A DNA stretch of 64,000 nt. It comes from Diaporthe sp. PMI_573. Its lineage: Eukaryota; Ascomycota; Sordariomycetes; Diaporthales; Diaporthaceae. Of the stretch, positions 22,501 through 35,162 are shown one piece after another; positions within the stretch are counted from its first letter, which is position 1; every line of letters begins with the position of its first letter. The notes under the pieces are model-generated. The model was not told the DNA's origin, ran no database searches, and saw only the letters and a program-made list of their open reading frames with translations. The translations under genes and the position numbers were made by a program. The stretch covers positions 1 to 64,000 of the forward strand of contig JAJTUP010000112.1 in assembly GCA_021399435.1 (NCBI GenBank), written 5' to 3'.

Positions 22501-25500
22501 TTTGTTTATATTTGCTAGATAGAATAGGAATGGTGTGTTTACTTATATTATGTGAAAAGTGATGATTCCTAGTAGTGTCTTTATATATACTATTTTAATA
22601 GATGAAGACTTTGTGCCTTTACTAAACTAAATTGTAGCCTCCTTTGCCTGTAAGATGTCTAAAGACATAGACGGGTCCTTATGCTTTAAAGCAAGAAATT
22701 AGTCGTGTCTAGTAGTAGATATCTTAGCTGTTCTAGTATCTAGTATAATGCCTTGAAACTATTGTTGAGAATATTATCCTTCTAGTGTAAATTATAATAT
22801 AAGGATAGTGTTGTCCTCTTCTACGTACTTATCTTCTTTTGGAAATATATTGTGAAGAAAAGAAGTATTTATTAGATACTATGCTATAGCGAAGTTATTG
22901 TTGTCTTGAGTATCCTCCTTATCTTTGATTTTGATACCTTTAATACTAGTAAGAAATGTCGTGTATATTATATCTAACGTGTCTTTACTGTACTGCTTTA
23001 TGTGTATAATAAAGCTGTTTTTAGTATGTTTCCGTTCCTCTAGTAAGTACTTTGTGGACTAGTAGCCTTCCTTCTGATAGATGTAGTACTTCTTGAACTA
23101 TTAACGTGTATTGTTACCGTGGCTATATTCGTGATTCTAAGGATAAGTTCCGTGGGAATAGCCTCTACCATGTGAGTGATAGCTATTGTCTTTATCTTTA
23201 TATTTGCTATAGAAGCTGTTGTGACCTTGGTTAAAGCTTCTGTGGCTAAATCTATAGTCGAGTCTATGGCTGAATCCACGGCTGAATCCGTGGCTGAATT
23301 CGCGGCCCTGTTGATTATCTATGTATTGATGGTTAGTATAGTAGATACCTCTATTACTATTATTAACATCTACTTCGTCATAGACTTCCTCTAGGTAGTT
23401 GTTATTACTAGTATAGAATTACCATGTAGAGGTGTTGCGAATAGACATGTCTAGTAAGGACTAAAGGTCTTGAAACAACTATTTGTATATACCTACTAGT
23501 ATATATAAAGTATGATTAAACTCGGGTACTCCTAAATATGCTTATATTATAGCTATATGAAGTACTTCCTTGTTTTGAAATGCTGGCCTGAGTGCTTGTT
23601 GACTTAGCTATAGAGTATTAAATAGCTTTTATAGTACCTCTTGTAGGTCCTTGTTTGTATTTGCTGGATTGTTTTGTAAGCTGATATACGTGATGTTGGT
23701 AAAGTTAGCGTGATATTGCCTGTGGTTAGTATTATGCTTAAAGTATTGTTTAAGTGTTATGTATGTTTCCTGGAATATCTTCTATGGGCTGATGTAGTAT
23801 ATGAAGTAAGTCTTAGCCTAGCCTTCTAGAATAAGTGGAAATACTATGTAGAACTGATCTGGTTGTATTTGGTATATGAAATAAACGTTTAACATTATCC
23901 GTACCTTGTTATCTAGTAGATCGTACTATTTACCTGTCTACTTGTTCTGGTTGGCCTATACCTTAAGAAACTTGTTGATCTTGTTAGGGTTTATTGGACT
24001 ATTTGTATAGTGCCTTGGTGGAAGCATAGTGTAGTTATCTACTTGTTTAGACGAACCGTTGTTGTGAGCCTAGCTGTAAAGTGGTGGGATGCTGTGTGGT
24101 CTTGGATTATTATGTTCTGGTGCTCCTGGTGGTTATGATGCTTTTTGTGACCTGAATGTTTCTCGTGGCCTGAATACCTCTGATGGTCTGAATGCTTCTG
24201 GTATTTCTGGTGGTCTTAATTGTTATCTGGGAGGTGGTCTGGGAGGTGGTCTGGGTATGTGAGTGTTCTATGCCCGGGTTTCTGCCTTTATAGGTGGTTT
24301 CTGATGATAGGAAGCTTCCTTGATAGTCTCTTGAATCTCGTCCTTTCATGGGACTTCTGGTTCTTGACTTGGATGTGTTTGAGAGTTATGATTAAGAACT
24401 CCCTATTGTTGTGGTTGAATCTCTTGAACCTTGCCCTTTTATGGGGCTTCTAGTTCTTGGCTTAAACGTATCTTAGAGTTAGAAATCTTCCCTTGTTATT
24501 GTAACTCAGGAACCTTTTATTGTTAGGAATCAGGAACCTTTTATTATTGAGAATTAGAGACCTTTGATTACTAAATATTGAAAGCCTTCTGATGCTAAGG
24601 GTTAGAGACTTCTTGCTACTGTGGCTAAGGAATTAGTTTAGGTACTGGTTTTTGTATAATCTGGTTAGTTATCTTTGCTGGTGTCTATAGCAAAGCCCTT
24701 GCAGGACTATTTATATGATTATTTAGCTTATATAAGGCTAGGTTAATCCGTGGTAATGAAATAGGTGTTTGTTAAATAGGCTGTGATGGCATTGCTTGTT
24801 AAACGGGTTGTAATGGTGTTGTTTGTTAGATAGATTGTAAAGGTATTGGCCTTACTATCTTAACTGTGTTTTTTAGTGGTAGACTTACCTTTCTATTAGA
24901 TGATAAAGAGAGAGATGGGTACTTGGTAATGTAGGGTATTTGTTTTTAACCTTCCTTTAACAGGCTGTAAAGCTTGGATTTAGGAATAAGAATAGTGTTA
25001 GTAATAGCTATGTCTAGCCATTCTAGTAAGTACTTAGCTTTGTTGAGTACAATCATCTAGTTTGCTGGTATATCGTATATAAGACTAGTATAGACTCCCT
25101 GTATATGAAGAAAGTGTTTGAGATTCTTGGTGGCTAATGTGGTTAGCTATATATTGATGGTCTAGTCCTTAAATACTCTCTTGAATTCCTAGAATAGCTC
25201 CTTATTAATAATGTCGTTAGAATCGTTATTATCCATGAACTTAAGTATATATACATTATGTAAATAGCCTTGCCTATTAGCATTATTGAAGGTATAGATA
25301 ATTAGGATAGATATGCCCTAAGCTGTCTAGTTTATACGAAGCTGAAGATCATGGGGGATCTGGAATTAATTCTTTATATTATCTATTATTGCCTTGAACT
25401 TGTTATGAAGAGTATATTCTTTAGTTTCCTATACTAATGACTTTATAAGTCGTAGATCTTTATTGTTGCTTGTTTTGATAATATGATTGTTATTCTCGTC

Positions 25501-25573
25501 GCTGTTATTAGTGCTAGTGTTGCTAGTATTAGCTATGTTGTTATAGATACGTAACTATATAGTATGTGACATG
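19590..25573 (-). pseudogene. Copia B gag-pol relic
   Basis: The minus-strand frame opens MSHTI at 25573 and continues through a long gag. Its middle (about 24.9-24.1 kb) is rich in Pro, Gln and Ser with repeated P-E-V-P and S-N-S-Q phrases. A degenerate zinc knuckle (YIYQKEGYWSTKY, near 23075, Cys to Tyr by RIP) precedes protease and integrase. RNase H ends the frame: VIYIDSHLLYKYLVKLGSTN near 19790 and INSIDNLVNTMIKESPNKAL near 19645, the Ty1/copia pattern. In-frame stops are mostly TAG. Compared with copia A and C the frame is somewhat better preserved, but still inactive. Confidence 0.85.
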
Positions 25574-25714
25574 GCTTTCCTTTAATGGTGGTCTGTGGTG
25601 GACTATGCTTTTTAGTGCTGAGAGATGATGATTTATAGTAAATAATGCTTTTATGTTGTGTAGTGGTTATAGATTATGTAAATAGTTAGTTGAGGTTGAA
25701 GTAGGTTTAGTAAC

Positions 25715-25965
25715 TCAGACTTGTAAGTAGGGCTGAAGTAAATTTAATTAAAAGTAGCCCGTTTTTATGAAAAGTCTAGGGTAACTCTCTCTATAACTTA
25801 GACTTGTTGTTTAGGCTAAAGTGAATTTGATTAGAAGTGGCCTGTTTTCGTGAAAAGTCTAGGGTAACTCCCTCTATAACTTAGACTTCGTGATTAGGTT
25901 AAAGTAAATTTAATTGAAGTGGCTTGTTTTCGTGAAAAGTCTAGGGTAACTCCCTCTATGATTCT
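25715..25965 (-). repeat. Tandem repeat in copia B leader, three units of about 81 bp
   Basis: Three head-to-tail copies upstream of gag, each ending with the plus-strand phrase AAAAGTCTAGGGTAACTC. Divergence between units is mostly transitions. Position between the LTR and gag suggests a leader or packaging-region duplication rather than coding sequence. Confidence 0.75.
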
Positions 25966-26249
25966 TCCGTATAGTATTTTTACTAGGTAGTATATAGTTA
26001 ACTAGTAAGTACATAACCCCGTATTAGTAAATAAACATCACTAAAATTTACATATAAATCGTTATTTTCTCTAGTATAATTAGTTATTTAGGTGTTTGTG
26101 AGGGTGTTCTTTTTATACTATGATAGTCTTGATTAGCTTTTCTTGGTATTGAAGTACCTAATGAAGGGATTGTATGTTTTTGTGTTATGTTGATGGAACA
26201 CGGTCTTTGTTAACATGGTTTCGTGTTATTGTGACCTAATCATTAGTAC

Positions 26250-26515
26250 CTTGTTTTAATATAGGATCTAGGGACTTAGTATTTCTAATCTTTAGCTTTT
26301 ATCACGTGATTATTTATTGATAGGATTCATGATAGACGTAACCTCGTTAGTACAGCTTTAATAAAGATCTAGTAGTTATACTGATAAGTCTGATTGCTCG
26401 TATTATAGTTTTAATATAGGATCTAGGGACTATAGTATGTTTAATCATAGTGTAGATATCGCTAGCTATTGATGAATTTTGATAGAGATCTAGGGACTTA
26501 TTAAATGTCGTTGAT
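26250..26515 (-). repeat. Dispersed direct repeats in copia B leader
   Basis: The phrase TAGGATCTAGGGACT (or AGATCTAGGGACTT) occurs three times, near 26263, 26420 and 26492, in otherwise dissimilar AT-rich sequence just inside the 5' LTR. Confidence 0.6.
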
Positions 26516-26574
26516 AGTGATCTACCTCTTCCTTCCTTGCTGCTCTATAATCGCCTTAAGTAATCACTGATTAG

Positions 26575-26813
26575 TGTTAGTTAGGCTTTATTATATATGA
26601 TAGAAAGAAGTGTTAGTAAAGAGAAAAGGAGAGTGTAGACCGAATGGGTATTCTATTAAGTCTATAGGGTCTGGGTTGTTGCTTCGAAGGGTATAGCGAA
26701 GCCACGCCTGTAGGGTGACAACCCTTTATAGTACAGGCCCCGCGCTAGCCACGGGCCCTCTACTATTTACTTGTAGACCTATTTACTATAGACCTATTAA
26801 TACCTATTCTATA
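26575..26813 (-). repeat. 5' LTR of copia B
   Basis: 239 bp, aligned end to end with 18308-18546. The outer CACA has become TATA, consistent with RIP. Confidence 0.9.
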
Positions 26814-26818
26814 ATAAT

Positions 26819-27240
26819 ACTAAGACAAGAGGTAAGAAAGGCTGTATTTATACTGCTGGCTAAAAGGTAATATAATAAATAGGCTAATAAGGAGAAGTAC
26901 TAGTAGGCCTAAGCCTAAGCAAGAGGGCTGCTAAACCTAGTAGGTATATTACTATATCTATATTTACTATTTTAATATACTATATATTAGTTTTATTAAG
27001 ACTAACTTTTTTTTAAGTTAGTAAGTTAGTTAAGCTAATAATTTATTATAATTTATATATTTTATTATATATATCTATTAAGAAAATAGCCGCTATACTA
27101 GCTATAAAAGCAACACGCTATACTTATAAGTTAGTAAGAATAACTTATATTTTCAAGATACTATTTAATAATATCTTTAGCCTATTAGTTAATATAAGCT
27201 TTTTAAAAGACTTATTAGACTTTACTTTTATTATTATATT
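26819..27240. other. AT-rich spacer between copia B and copia C
   Basis: RIP-like DNA with no recognisable gene. Its end, ATATT (27236-27240), is the left target duplication of copia C. Confidence 0.5.
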
Positions 27241-27574
27241 TGTAGAATGGGTAATAGTAATAGTAATAGCGATAGCCGAAGGTATCGGTCCAAAGCGGAC
27301 CGCTATAGCTAGCTACTTCTAGCTGGCTGGCTGCGGATGGCTGCTTAGTTATCTGAGATCTCAGGCAGCTACTGGTAGCAAGGACGCTTAGACCGACTAC
27401 TGGCCCATACACACCTTAGATTAGTCAGCCTTCTAGCTACACCCTACTTAGGCGCTTCGCCGCCCATAAAGGAGTTAGCCAGAAGTAACATATGATAGAC
27501 CTACTAAATTAAAGCTATTTGCTAGCTACTTTGGTAACCCCTTTAAGTATACTTAATTATATACCTAACCAACA
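27241..27574 (+). repeat. 5' LTR of copia C
   Basis: 334 bp, from TGTAGAATGGG to CCTAACCAACA. It contains a GC-richer region (27290-27400) with the palindrome CTGAGATCTCAG, absent from the 3' copy. Confidence 0.9.
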
Positions 27575-28753
27575 CTAATTAGTAATTACTTGGCAATCTC
27601 TAACAGAAAGAAAGGAAGAGACAGATCGCTATCGCTATTACTATGGTTTTTAAGCCATTTTAAGTAACAACATCTATACTAAGATTATCACTAAATTAGC
27701 ATACCAACGTTTAACGTGCTCCCTACTAACTAGTAATAATTAGCCCTTAGATAACCTAATTCCTCCCAGTAAAGGAAGAATTTAGGACCCATTAGTGTAC
27801 TCTATTGTATAGAAAATACCGTCAAGATTATCATAAATCCCTACAACAATCCCATTAATAAAAGCCTTCGAAAGCACTGTTTCAAGGCCATACTACCTAT
27901 TTGCACCACCAAGAACCTTACTAAGCAAACGTATAAATTGACAAAAGCCCTTAAAAACACCTATTTTAAGGCTAAAAAAACCCCCTACTAACCATTTGGC
28001 CGATTACCCTACCCTTTTAAACATTGCCGTAGTACGTACAGCAACCATAACTATAAAGGAGGCTAGCCAAGAAAATTTAAACAATTACCGCCCAAACGCT
28101 ATACAAGCAATTCACTTAACCTTATAAACATTACATCTCTTCAAAGCCCCACACTACCCTTAGAGCGTAGGGCATCGCTAAACGGTCTACTACACTTAAC
28201 TATCGCCAAATAGTTACAGGCAAGTCTTTAAAGTATTTTCCTACATTAAAGAATATACCGCAACATACTTTTACATTATTTTTCCGTTAAATTTAATTAA
28301 AACTATCGCCATTTACACTCTTTAAGCCATCACTTGCCCTTTCCTATCACTACTTACACTCTCTCTCTTACACTATTGTTATCTACATTATCTATACCAT
28401 TATGACTACCCTTCTCTACGACAATTTTACACCCTTTTGCAACTTCCCTTTAGTCTACTTTCTTGTATACAAACAGCAAAGGTTGCTACTATACATATCT
28501 TATTTACAGTCTCTACACTTTATCCCCACAGTCTATATATTCTATTTTCTCTCCTACTCCTTTGTTTTTACTGTTTTTTAACATTAAGAACAAGAAAAAA
28601 AGAAAACTCTACATGTAAGACTGTGCAATAATACTTCCGTTTACCAAAAACCACTACCTATAGGTGAATGATATACTTGTACCGGTTAGAAGTCGCAGCT
28701 AGAAGAGTTTACAATAACCTCTACGGTAACTATATCAACAGTTTTTAGTTATA

Positions 28754-31700
28754 ATGGCAGAAGAAGACATGCCGGTTGTCGCTACTAACTCTCCTCTTAA
28801 GAGCCTAGCGGCGAGTAAACACCAAAGAATAACCATTAAAGAAGAAATAAAGGCAGACAGCATCACAAGCCAATACTACTCGGTTATAAAGGCCGACTAG
28901 GAAAGGGTTGATCTATCGCTAATAGAGATACCGGTCGACGCCAACAGGGTTAACAAGAAATAGGCCTCTACATACATCTTTAAGGTAATAGAGAAGATAC
29001 ATTACACACAATATATCGACAATAGCTTCCTACTTAACGCCCAGTCCTACTTTAAAGACTAGACTTCCGAGATAGTCGGCAAGGCTACTGTCGGCTGGAA
29101 GAAGGAACTTTGTAATCTTGCTTGTCAACAAGATGTCTACCTTAGTCTATAGAGAAGGCAAATCGGGCCACAAATCGATGCCTTCTTTACCTATAAGGAA
29201 TATCCCGCCTAGCCAACTAAAGAACTTCTGGTATATACCATTTATCCTCAGTCACGCTTTTACAACACCTCTATGAGAGCCAGGAAGGCTAAGGCTTAAA
29301 TTTACAATAGCACGATTTAACTTCTAGATCCTGTACCAGATCCCATAGTAGAGATTACTAACAACAACAAGATCGTCATAAAGACCAAAGAGGAGAATAT
29401 TATCCCTCAACTACTACTACCGTTAAGTCGTACATCTTAGCCAGCAAGGCCTATACCTCAACCAGATTAGATAACTAGCACTATATCAGAGTTACAATAA
29501 AATGCCGTACAGGCTTTACAACAAGTCCAACAGCTACCAACAAAATTTTTATCAGACTAGCAATAGTTACAAGAAACATTATAGCTACAAGACTAGCAAG
29601 GTGCCGCTCGGCCGCCAGACTAGCAAGCCAATACCCGACAATACAAGTAGCCTAATTAGATATTTCCCAGCATACTATACCCTATCAGAACCCTAAAACT
29701 ATTACTTATACCCCTAGATCTAGAAAATCCGTACTATATACTCCCTCTAAAATACCGAAAATATATAAATCTCAAACCTAACAAGATTATCTCCTTTTCT
29801 AAGGCCTAGAATCAAAGGCCAAAATAGACCGAGAATGCCTACAATCTTCTCAATAATAAGGTCCGCATTATATTCTCTCTAGCCCGGTTATATAACATTA
29901 CTTTATTATAATTCTATATAATTCTCTTGGAGGTCACGTGAGGATCGAGGGGATGATTATGTAATCAAGTAATAATAGTATAAAGATAAAAGTATTATTA
30001 TTGGATTTTTCTGGTTACTTGCTTGCTTTAATATCTAGCTTATTCTCGAGAGAGGACCCGCTTATTTATAGCTTTAAAAGAGGGTCTATAGAATATTCGA
30101 GAAATTATTAATTACTAATTACCAAGTGGTAATTAGTAATCCATTAGCTAATAATTAGCATATTATTACGTAATATAGAATTCCTTAGAAGTGGGTCGAA
30201 TAGACTAGATCCAAAGAAGGTGGGTCGAGGCATATATATAGTTTCTGCTTACCCACTAGGTGGAAGGTTCTAGAAACCAGCTTACGTAAGCAGATTACGT
30301 AAGCATATATTATTGGCTTATATTATAGTATAGGTTATTAGTATACGAGATATAGGTCTTAGCCTTATAGCCCTAATAATTAATAAGTTATTAAAGAAAG
30401 AAATATTATTTATTTATTTATTATTTAGGCTTTTTATTCTTTTATTTTATTTCGGGGGTTCATTATATATAAGTAATATATATTATTATGATTCTTATTT
30501 TATTTAGTATTACGTAAGCACGTCTGCTTACGTAATCGGGCTAATATACTTATAAATTCTTCCCTTAATTCTCACCAACTATACCAAGCTATACTAAATT
30601 ACCTATATTAACCTAAGTATAGAATTCTCAGAAGCCTATAAAAGGCTTAAACAATACTTTAATACCAATACTAATTACTAGCAGTACTATAATAACTAGA
30701 CAATAGTAATATTTAAAATACTTTACTAAGATAAAGACAATATTAATAAAAGCCCTTATAATATTCTAGCGCTACTTCTTAATAAATTATAGCTATACTA
30801 GCAAGTACTTAGCCCCGAGTACTAGGGCAACAAGATACTTCATATAATAGTATTACGCGCCTATTCCGGAGTGCCTAAATTTAAACACACACTCTTTATA
30901 CCATAGGCACTATGTAAACATCTTTTTTAAGATCTATAATTGTCGCTTAAGCTAAGCATCAACCATATAACACCTTAACAATTCCTTTAGAAAGATAAGG
31001 TTAGTATAGAAGATAAGACATACTACCTTAATCATTAGTATATAAATAATCAGTAACAAGGCTGTAGATCAGGCTTTCAAGTACAATTTAGCCATAATAG
31101 CTTCTACAATAATAACCGCCGTCGTGGTAATAGCTGCCGCCATGGTAATAACCACCGCCATAGCTATCATCAAAAACGCTACTTTGTATATAATAAAGAA
31201 AGATACTAGTCTTTAAACTATATCTTCAAGAAACGTCAAAAGGTATACAAACAGTATCTCTTAATCTATAAAATTAAGGGACATTTAACATCTAATATTA
31301 AATTTGCTTCTTTTCTTACCAACTTTAAAGGACTTAATATTACTTTAAAAGATGCTTATAATAAATACAAGGACAACCTAAATAGTTACAAGGGAGCTTA
31401 ACAACTCCTTGCCAACACTTTATTTCTACACTTGCTCGGCTCTAACAACACTGACAAGATTAATAATATTATTATTCCAGCAAGTTAATTCATACTAGAA
31501 GGAAGATATTCTCACAATAAATTTCAAAGTATTATTCCTAATACTAGCACTATATAATTCTTAACTGCTGGCTATAAACAATACTTAGCTTTAAATTAAG
31601 AGAACCCCTCTATTATTATAGATGCTGGCTATACCGGTAAGGCTGTCGTCAAGTTTAAAAAGAAATCCCATCTTACCTTAATTAGTATAATGACTATAAA

Positions 31701-34700
31701 GACAACTATAGAGCCTATTACCTTCTATATTATAAAGGCTCTGACTCTATTCTTAATATATATCCAAGATATAAACAAGCTAGGGGTCTATTTCTATAAC
31801 ACTACTAACAAATTAGTATTATTATAGAATTTAGGCTCAGATATAACTATTTTAATAACCTAAAAGTAGGGTTATCTATAATTCTTTCTAGAAAGCCACA
31901 AGGCAGGTATATTCTTTACAAAAAATAAACTTTAACAACTTTATTAACAATTTAGTCACCTAGTGGCTACCGCCTTTATCAGCTACTTAAGAATGCCAGA
32001 CATAACCCTAACCTTGCTATATTTAAAGTTATTAGTAAATTTTATTACTACTGCTAGCTAAAGGGCGCTGCCTTAAAAAGATTTAAGTTTAACCTAAAGA
32101 ATAACTATAACTTTAACTATAAGATTATTATTAACATTATATACCTTAATAGCAAGCCGGTATTATATATTATAGACTCCAAAACGTCTTTTTAAGCCGG
32201 AAAGTTTCTAGTATTAATATCTACAAAAGATACCTAGAAAGCCCTTTAAATAGTCTAGATAGATACATACCTAAGCCCTCCTAACCGTCTTACTTACAAC
32301 GCTAGCACTAACTTTACTTTAATTAAATTCCAAAACAAGGCAAAGATTATAAAGATTATATATAAATAAGTCCCAACAGAAGCCTACTAGTCTATAAGCA
32401 AAATCAAACACTATTATAAACTACTTCAATAAGCATTTAAGATCCTCTATATAAAATTAAGAGAAATCTTTTTAAAGGATACTATCCTTTAAATAGCAAT
32501 AAAGGCCATAAATAATACCACCAGCCCAGACAAGCTAGTACCTACTCTACTCGTCTTCAGCGCTTTTCTACAAATAAATATAGATTTGCTACCTATACTA
32601 TTAATGCTTAAACATACCAAGGCAATCGCTAAATCAATATAAAATCTCTAGAAGCACTATGCCAAGAGGCAGATTACCAGAGCTCTTAGTACCCAGAACA
32701 GCCCAAATACTACTAGCGTGCTAAATATACTACTATAGTTAGAAATACTTATATAGTAAGAAAAGAACAGCTAGTAGGGTCTATATAAGCTAATAGCAAT
32801 TAACAGGCATAATGTAACCCTTAATCTACTAAATAAACCTATAAAGTTTAGGTCAACCGTTATCCAAGAATACTTCTAGAATAACAAGGATCTCTTGCCT
32901 AAGTTCTCATTAGATAATAGACTAAATACTAGTCTATTACCTGCTTTAAATAACAGTAGGCCCGGAATAGATTTAGTATCTATTCTAAAGACCAGCCGGC
33001 CTAAAGCAGGCCTGTTACCTGCTTTAGACCATACTAGTATCCCAGCCCTATCATAAAGGAGAGGCTAACCTCCTAGATCTAAAAACAAGCTAAAGCTATC
33101 TATAACCTTCCTTACTTAAAAGAAAAAGGACAACTATACTTTATTATTAAAACTTCGTCAAGATAGCATAATTATGGCTACTAGTAAACCATTTAAAGCA
33201 TTAAATACTAAGAAAATTAATAATCTTGTTACTTAAGGTATCTTTTAATTCAAACAATTCAACTTAAAGGTTTATAGCGCCCTCTAACTATTTAACTCTC
33301 AAATAGTATAGGAGATAAAAGAAAAAACTAAAGTCCCCTATAAGAAATCTTGCTTAATTATTTAAGGGCATAGCAATAAAAACAAAAAAAACATTCTTAC
33401 ATAGTTACCTATAATTTAACAAGCTAGTTAATAACTTCTTATTACTATAGCACCTAGACTAATCAAGTCTATCAGCACCAGCATTAAACTATATAACATA
33501 ACACAGACATATCTACAATTAAAGTTAGAGCTATTTTATAAGATTCTGGCCTGGCTCCCTTCTAAAATATAAGCCTGGTACCCAGCCAGTATAATTATAA
33601 AAGTAGTAAAGCCTCTCTATAGAATCACCAAAGCTAGAGTTTATTAATAGACCACCTATTACCATTATTACTATAAACAACTATAGATACAAACCTTAAC
33701 ATTCAATCTATATCTTTTAATATCTACTAATAAAAAGAATAAATTCACCATTATAGATATATAGATAAATAACACTCTATTATTAAATATACCAAAGTTT
33801 TCAGCTTTTAAGGATAAGAAGATTGTTAAGGCAGAGCTATAATATAAGCCAAAGGAGAAGCTATTACCAGAGAAGGCACTCAACTTTAATAGTAACAAGC
33901 TAATAATAACCTCGAAAGATACTATATACCTTTAATAAAAAGGTTAAGGCAAGAAAATTACAATAATCAATCCAAAGTCATATAACTTTACTTAGAAGTA
34001 TCTCAAGCAACATGCTTATAGTACTTACCTTGCCTTAATTTACTAACCTAAGGCTTTATTTAACCTATCAGTCACTACCTAAGCCTAAATACCTAATAAA
34101 GACAATTATACTAAATTAAATAAATACTTAGAATAGTAAATAAAGAATCTATTAAGAGGATTACAATACATTATAGTTAACTTAAAGACTGCTAAACTAA
34201 TAGTCTTTATTAATAGTTCTTTTACTAACAACCAAGACCTTAGCTCTCAAATCAACTTCATAATAATCCTCATCAACAAGAAAGCAGATAGTATAACATT
34301 ACAATACAAGCTTCAAGGAAACATTATACACTAGTCTTCCACAAAATACAAGAGAATTACTTAAAGCATTCTTACTTCCAAGATCTACAGAATAACTAAC
34401 AGCTTTAACATAGAAATCGTTCTTTTATCAACTCTAAAGCTAATTACTAACTAATTAGGTATTAATTAGATACCTCTAGTAATCTATACAAATTCCTACT
34501 CACTCTATAAATATTTAATAAAGCTAAAAACCACTAAAAAGAAGAGACTTATAATCAACATCATATCTCTTCACCAGGTATACAAATAACAGAAAATCAA
34601 TAAGATACAATAGATAAACAATAATAACAACCTCATAGATACCATAATAAAGGCATCACTAAACAAGGCTTTAAAATACTTTATTAACACTAATAAGATA

Positions 34701-34740
34701 ATTATCCAGGTAGAAAGATATATAGACCAAAGTACATAAT
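28754..34740 (+). pseudogene. Copia C gag-pol relic
   Basis: Gag opens at 28754 with MAEEDMPVVATNSPLKSLAA and continues with in-frame TAGs. After the D1 insertion it resumes with a degenerate knuckle (YFVYNKERY, near 31170) and an aspartic-protease-like IIIDAGYTGKAVVKF (near 31615; the active-site Gly appears as Ala). RNase H ends the frame with VIYTNSYSLYKYLIKLKTT (near 34478) and ASLNKALKYFINTNKI (near 34650). Most inactivating changes are transitions, as expected for RIP. The first 120 codons of gag are comparatively clean. Confidence 0.85.
29925..30554 (+). mobile_element. 630-bp solo-LTR-like element D, copy 1
   Basis: It is inserted in copia C with a 5-bp target duplication AATTC (29920-29924 and 30555-30559). 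A second copy at 39908-47972 (interrupted) has its own duplication TATAC, which fixes the ends as TCTTGGAGGTCACGTGAGG and CTAATATACTTATA. It is non-coding. It includes a perfect hairpin (30106-30135), GCTTACGTAAGC palindromes and a TATATATA stretch near 30235. Duplication length and structure suggest a solo LTR of a retrotransposon, although the left end is TC rather than TG. Confidence 0.8.
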
Positions 34741-34830
34741 AAAGTATAAAATAAATCACATAACCAGATATATACAATATAGAGGAAACCACATTTTTAA
34801 AGGAATTAGCTAAAAGTAGAAAACTACCAG

Positions 34831-35157
34831 TATAAAATAGGTAATAGCAATAGTAATAACAATAGCTAAAAGTATCAGTTTAAAGCAGACTGCTACAGCT
34901 AGCCACTTCTAGCTAGCTGGCTACGGATAGCTGCTTAGTCATCTCAGGCAGCCACTAGCAGCAAGGACGCTTAGACCAACTACTAGCCCATGCATACCTT
35001 AGATTAGTCAGCCTTCTAGCTGCACCCTACTTAGGCGCTTCGCCGCCTACAAAGGGGTTAGCCAGAAGCAACACACGACAGACCCACCAAATTAAAGCTA
35101 TTTGCTAGCCACTTTAATAACCTCTTTGAGTATACTTAATTACGTGCCCAACTAATA
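34831..35157 (+). repeat. 3' LTR of copia C
   Basis: 327 bp, aligned to 27241-27574. Terminal CA has become TA. It is followed by ATATT, the target duplication. Confidence 0.9.
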
Positions 35158-35162
35158 ATATT

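Larger units (their letters stand above)
18308..26813 (-). mobile_element. Ty1/copia family B, complete element
   Basis: An 8,506-bp LTR retrotransposon on the minus strand with 239-bp LTRs at 18308-18546 (3') and 26575-26813 (5') and a perfect 5-bp target duplication ATAAT (18303-18307 and 26814-26818). On the minus strand the LTR runs TGTGGAATAGG...CCAACCAACA. Directly inside the 5' LTR is the same presumed primer-binding sequence as in copia A and C. The leader (25.6-26.57 kb) has two sets of repeats. Gag starts near 25573 and RNase H ends near 19.6 kb, leaving about 1 kb of 3' non-coding sequence. Confidence 0.92.
27241..35157 (+). mobile_element. Ty1/copia family C, complete element with nested insertion
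   Basis: A 7,917-bp LTR retrotransposon on the plus strand. LTRs lie at 27241-27574 (334 bp) and 34831-35157 (327 bp; the difference is mainly a 7-nt indel in the CTGAGATCTCAGG part), with a 5-bp target duplication ATATT (27236-27240 and 35158-35162). The presumed primer-binding sequence CTAATTAGTAATTACTTGG starts at 27575. A 630-bp element (D1) has inserted at 29925-30554. LTR starts resemble copia B (TGTAGAATGGG versus TGTGGAATAGG), so B and C are related families in opposite orientation. Confidence 0.92.
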
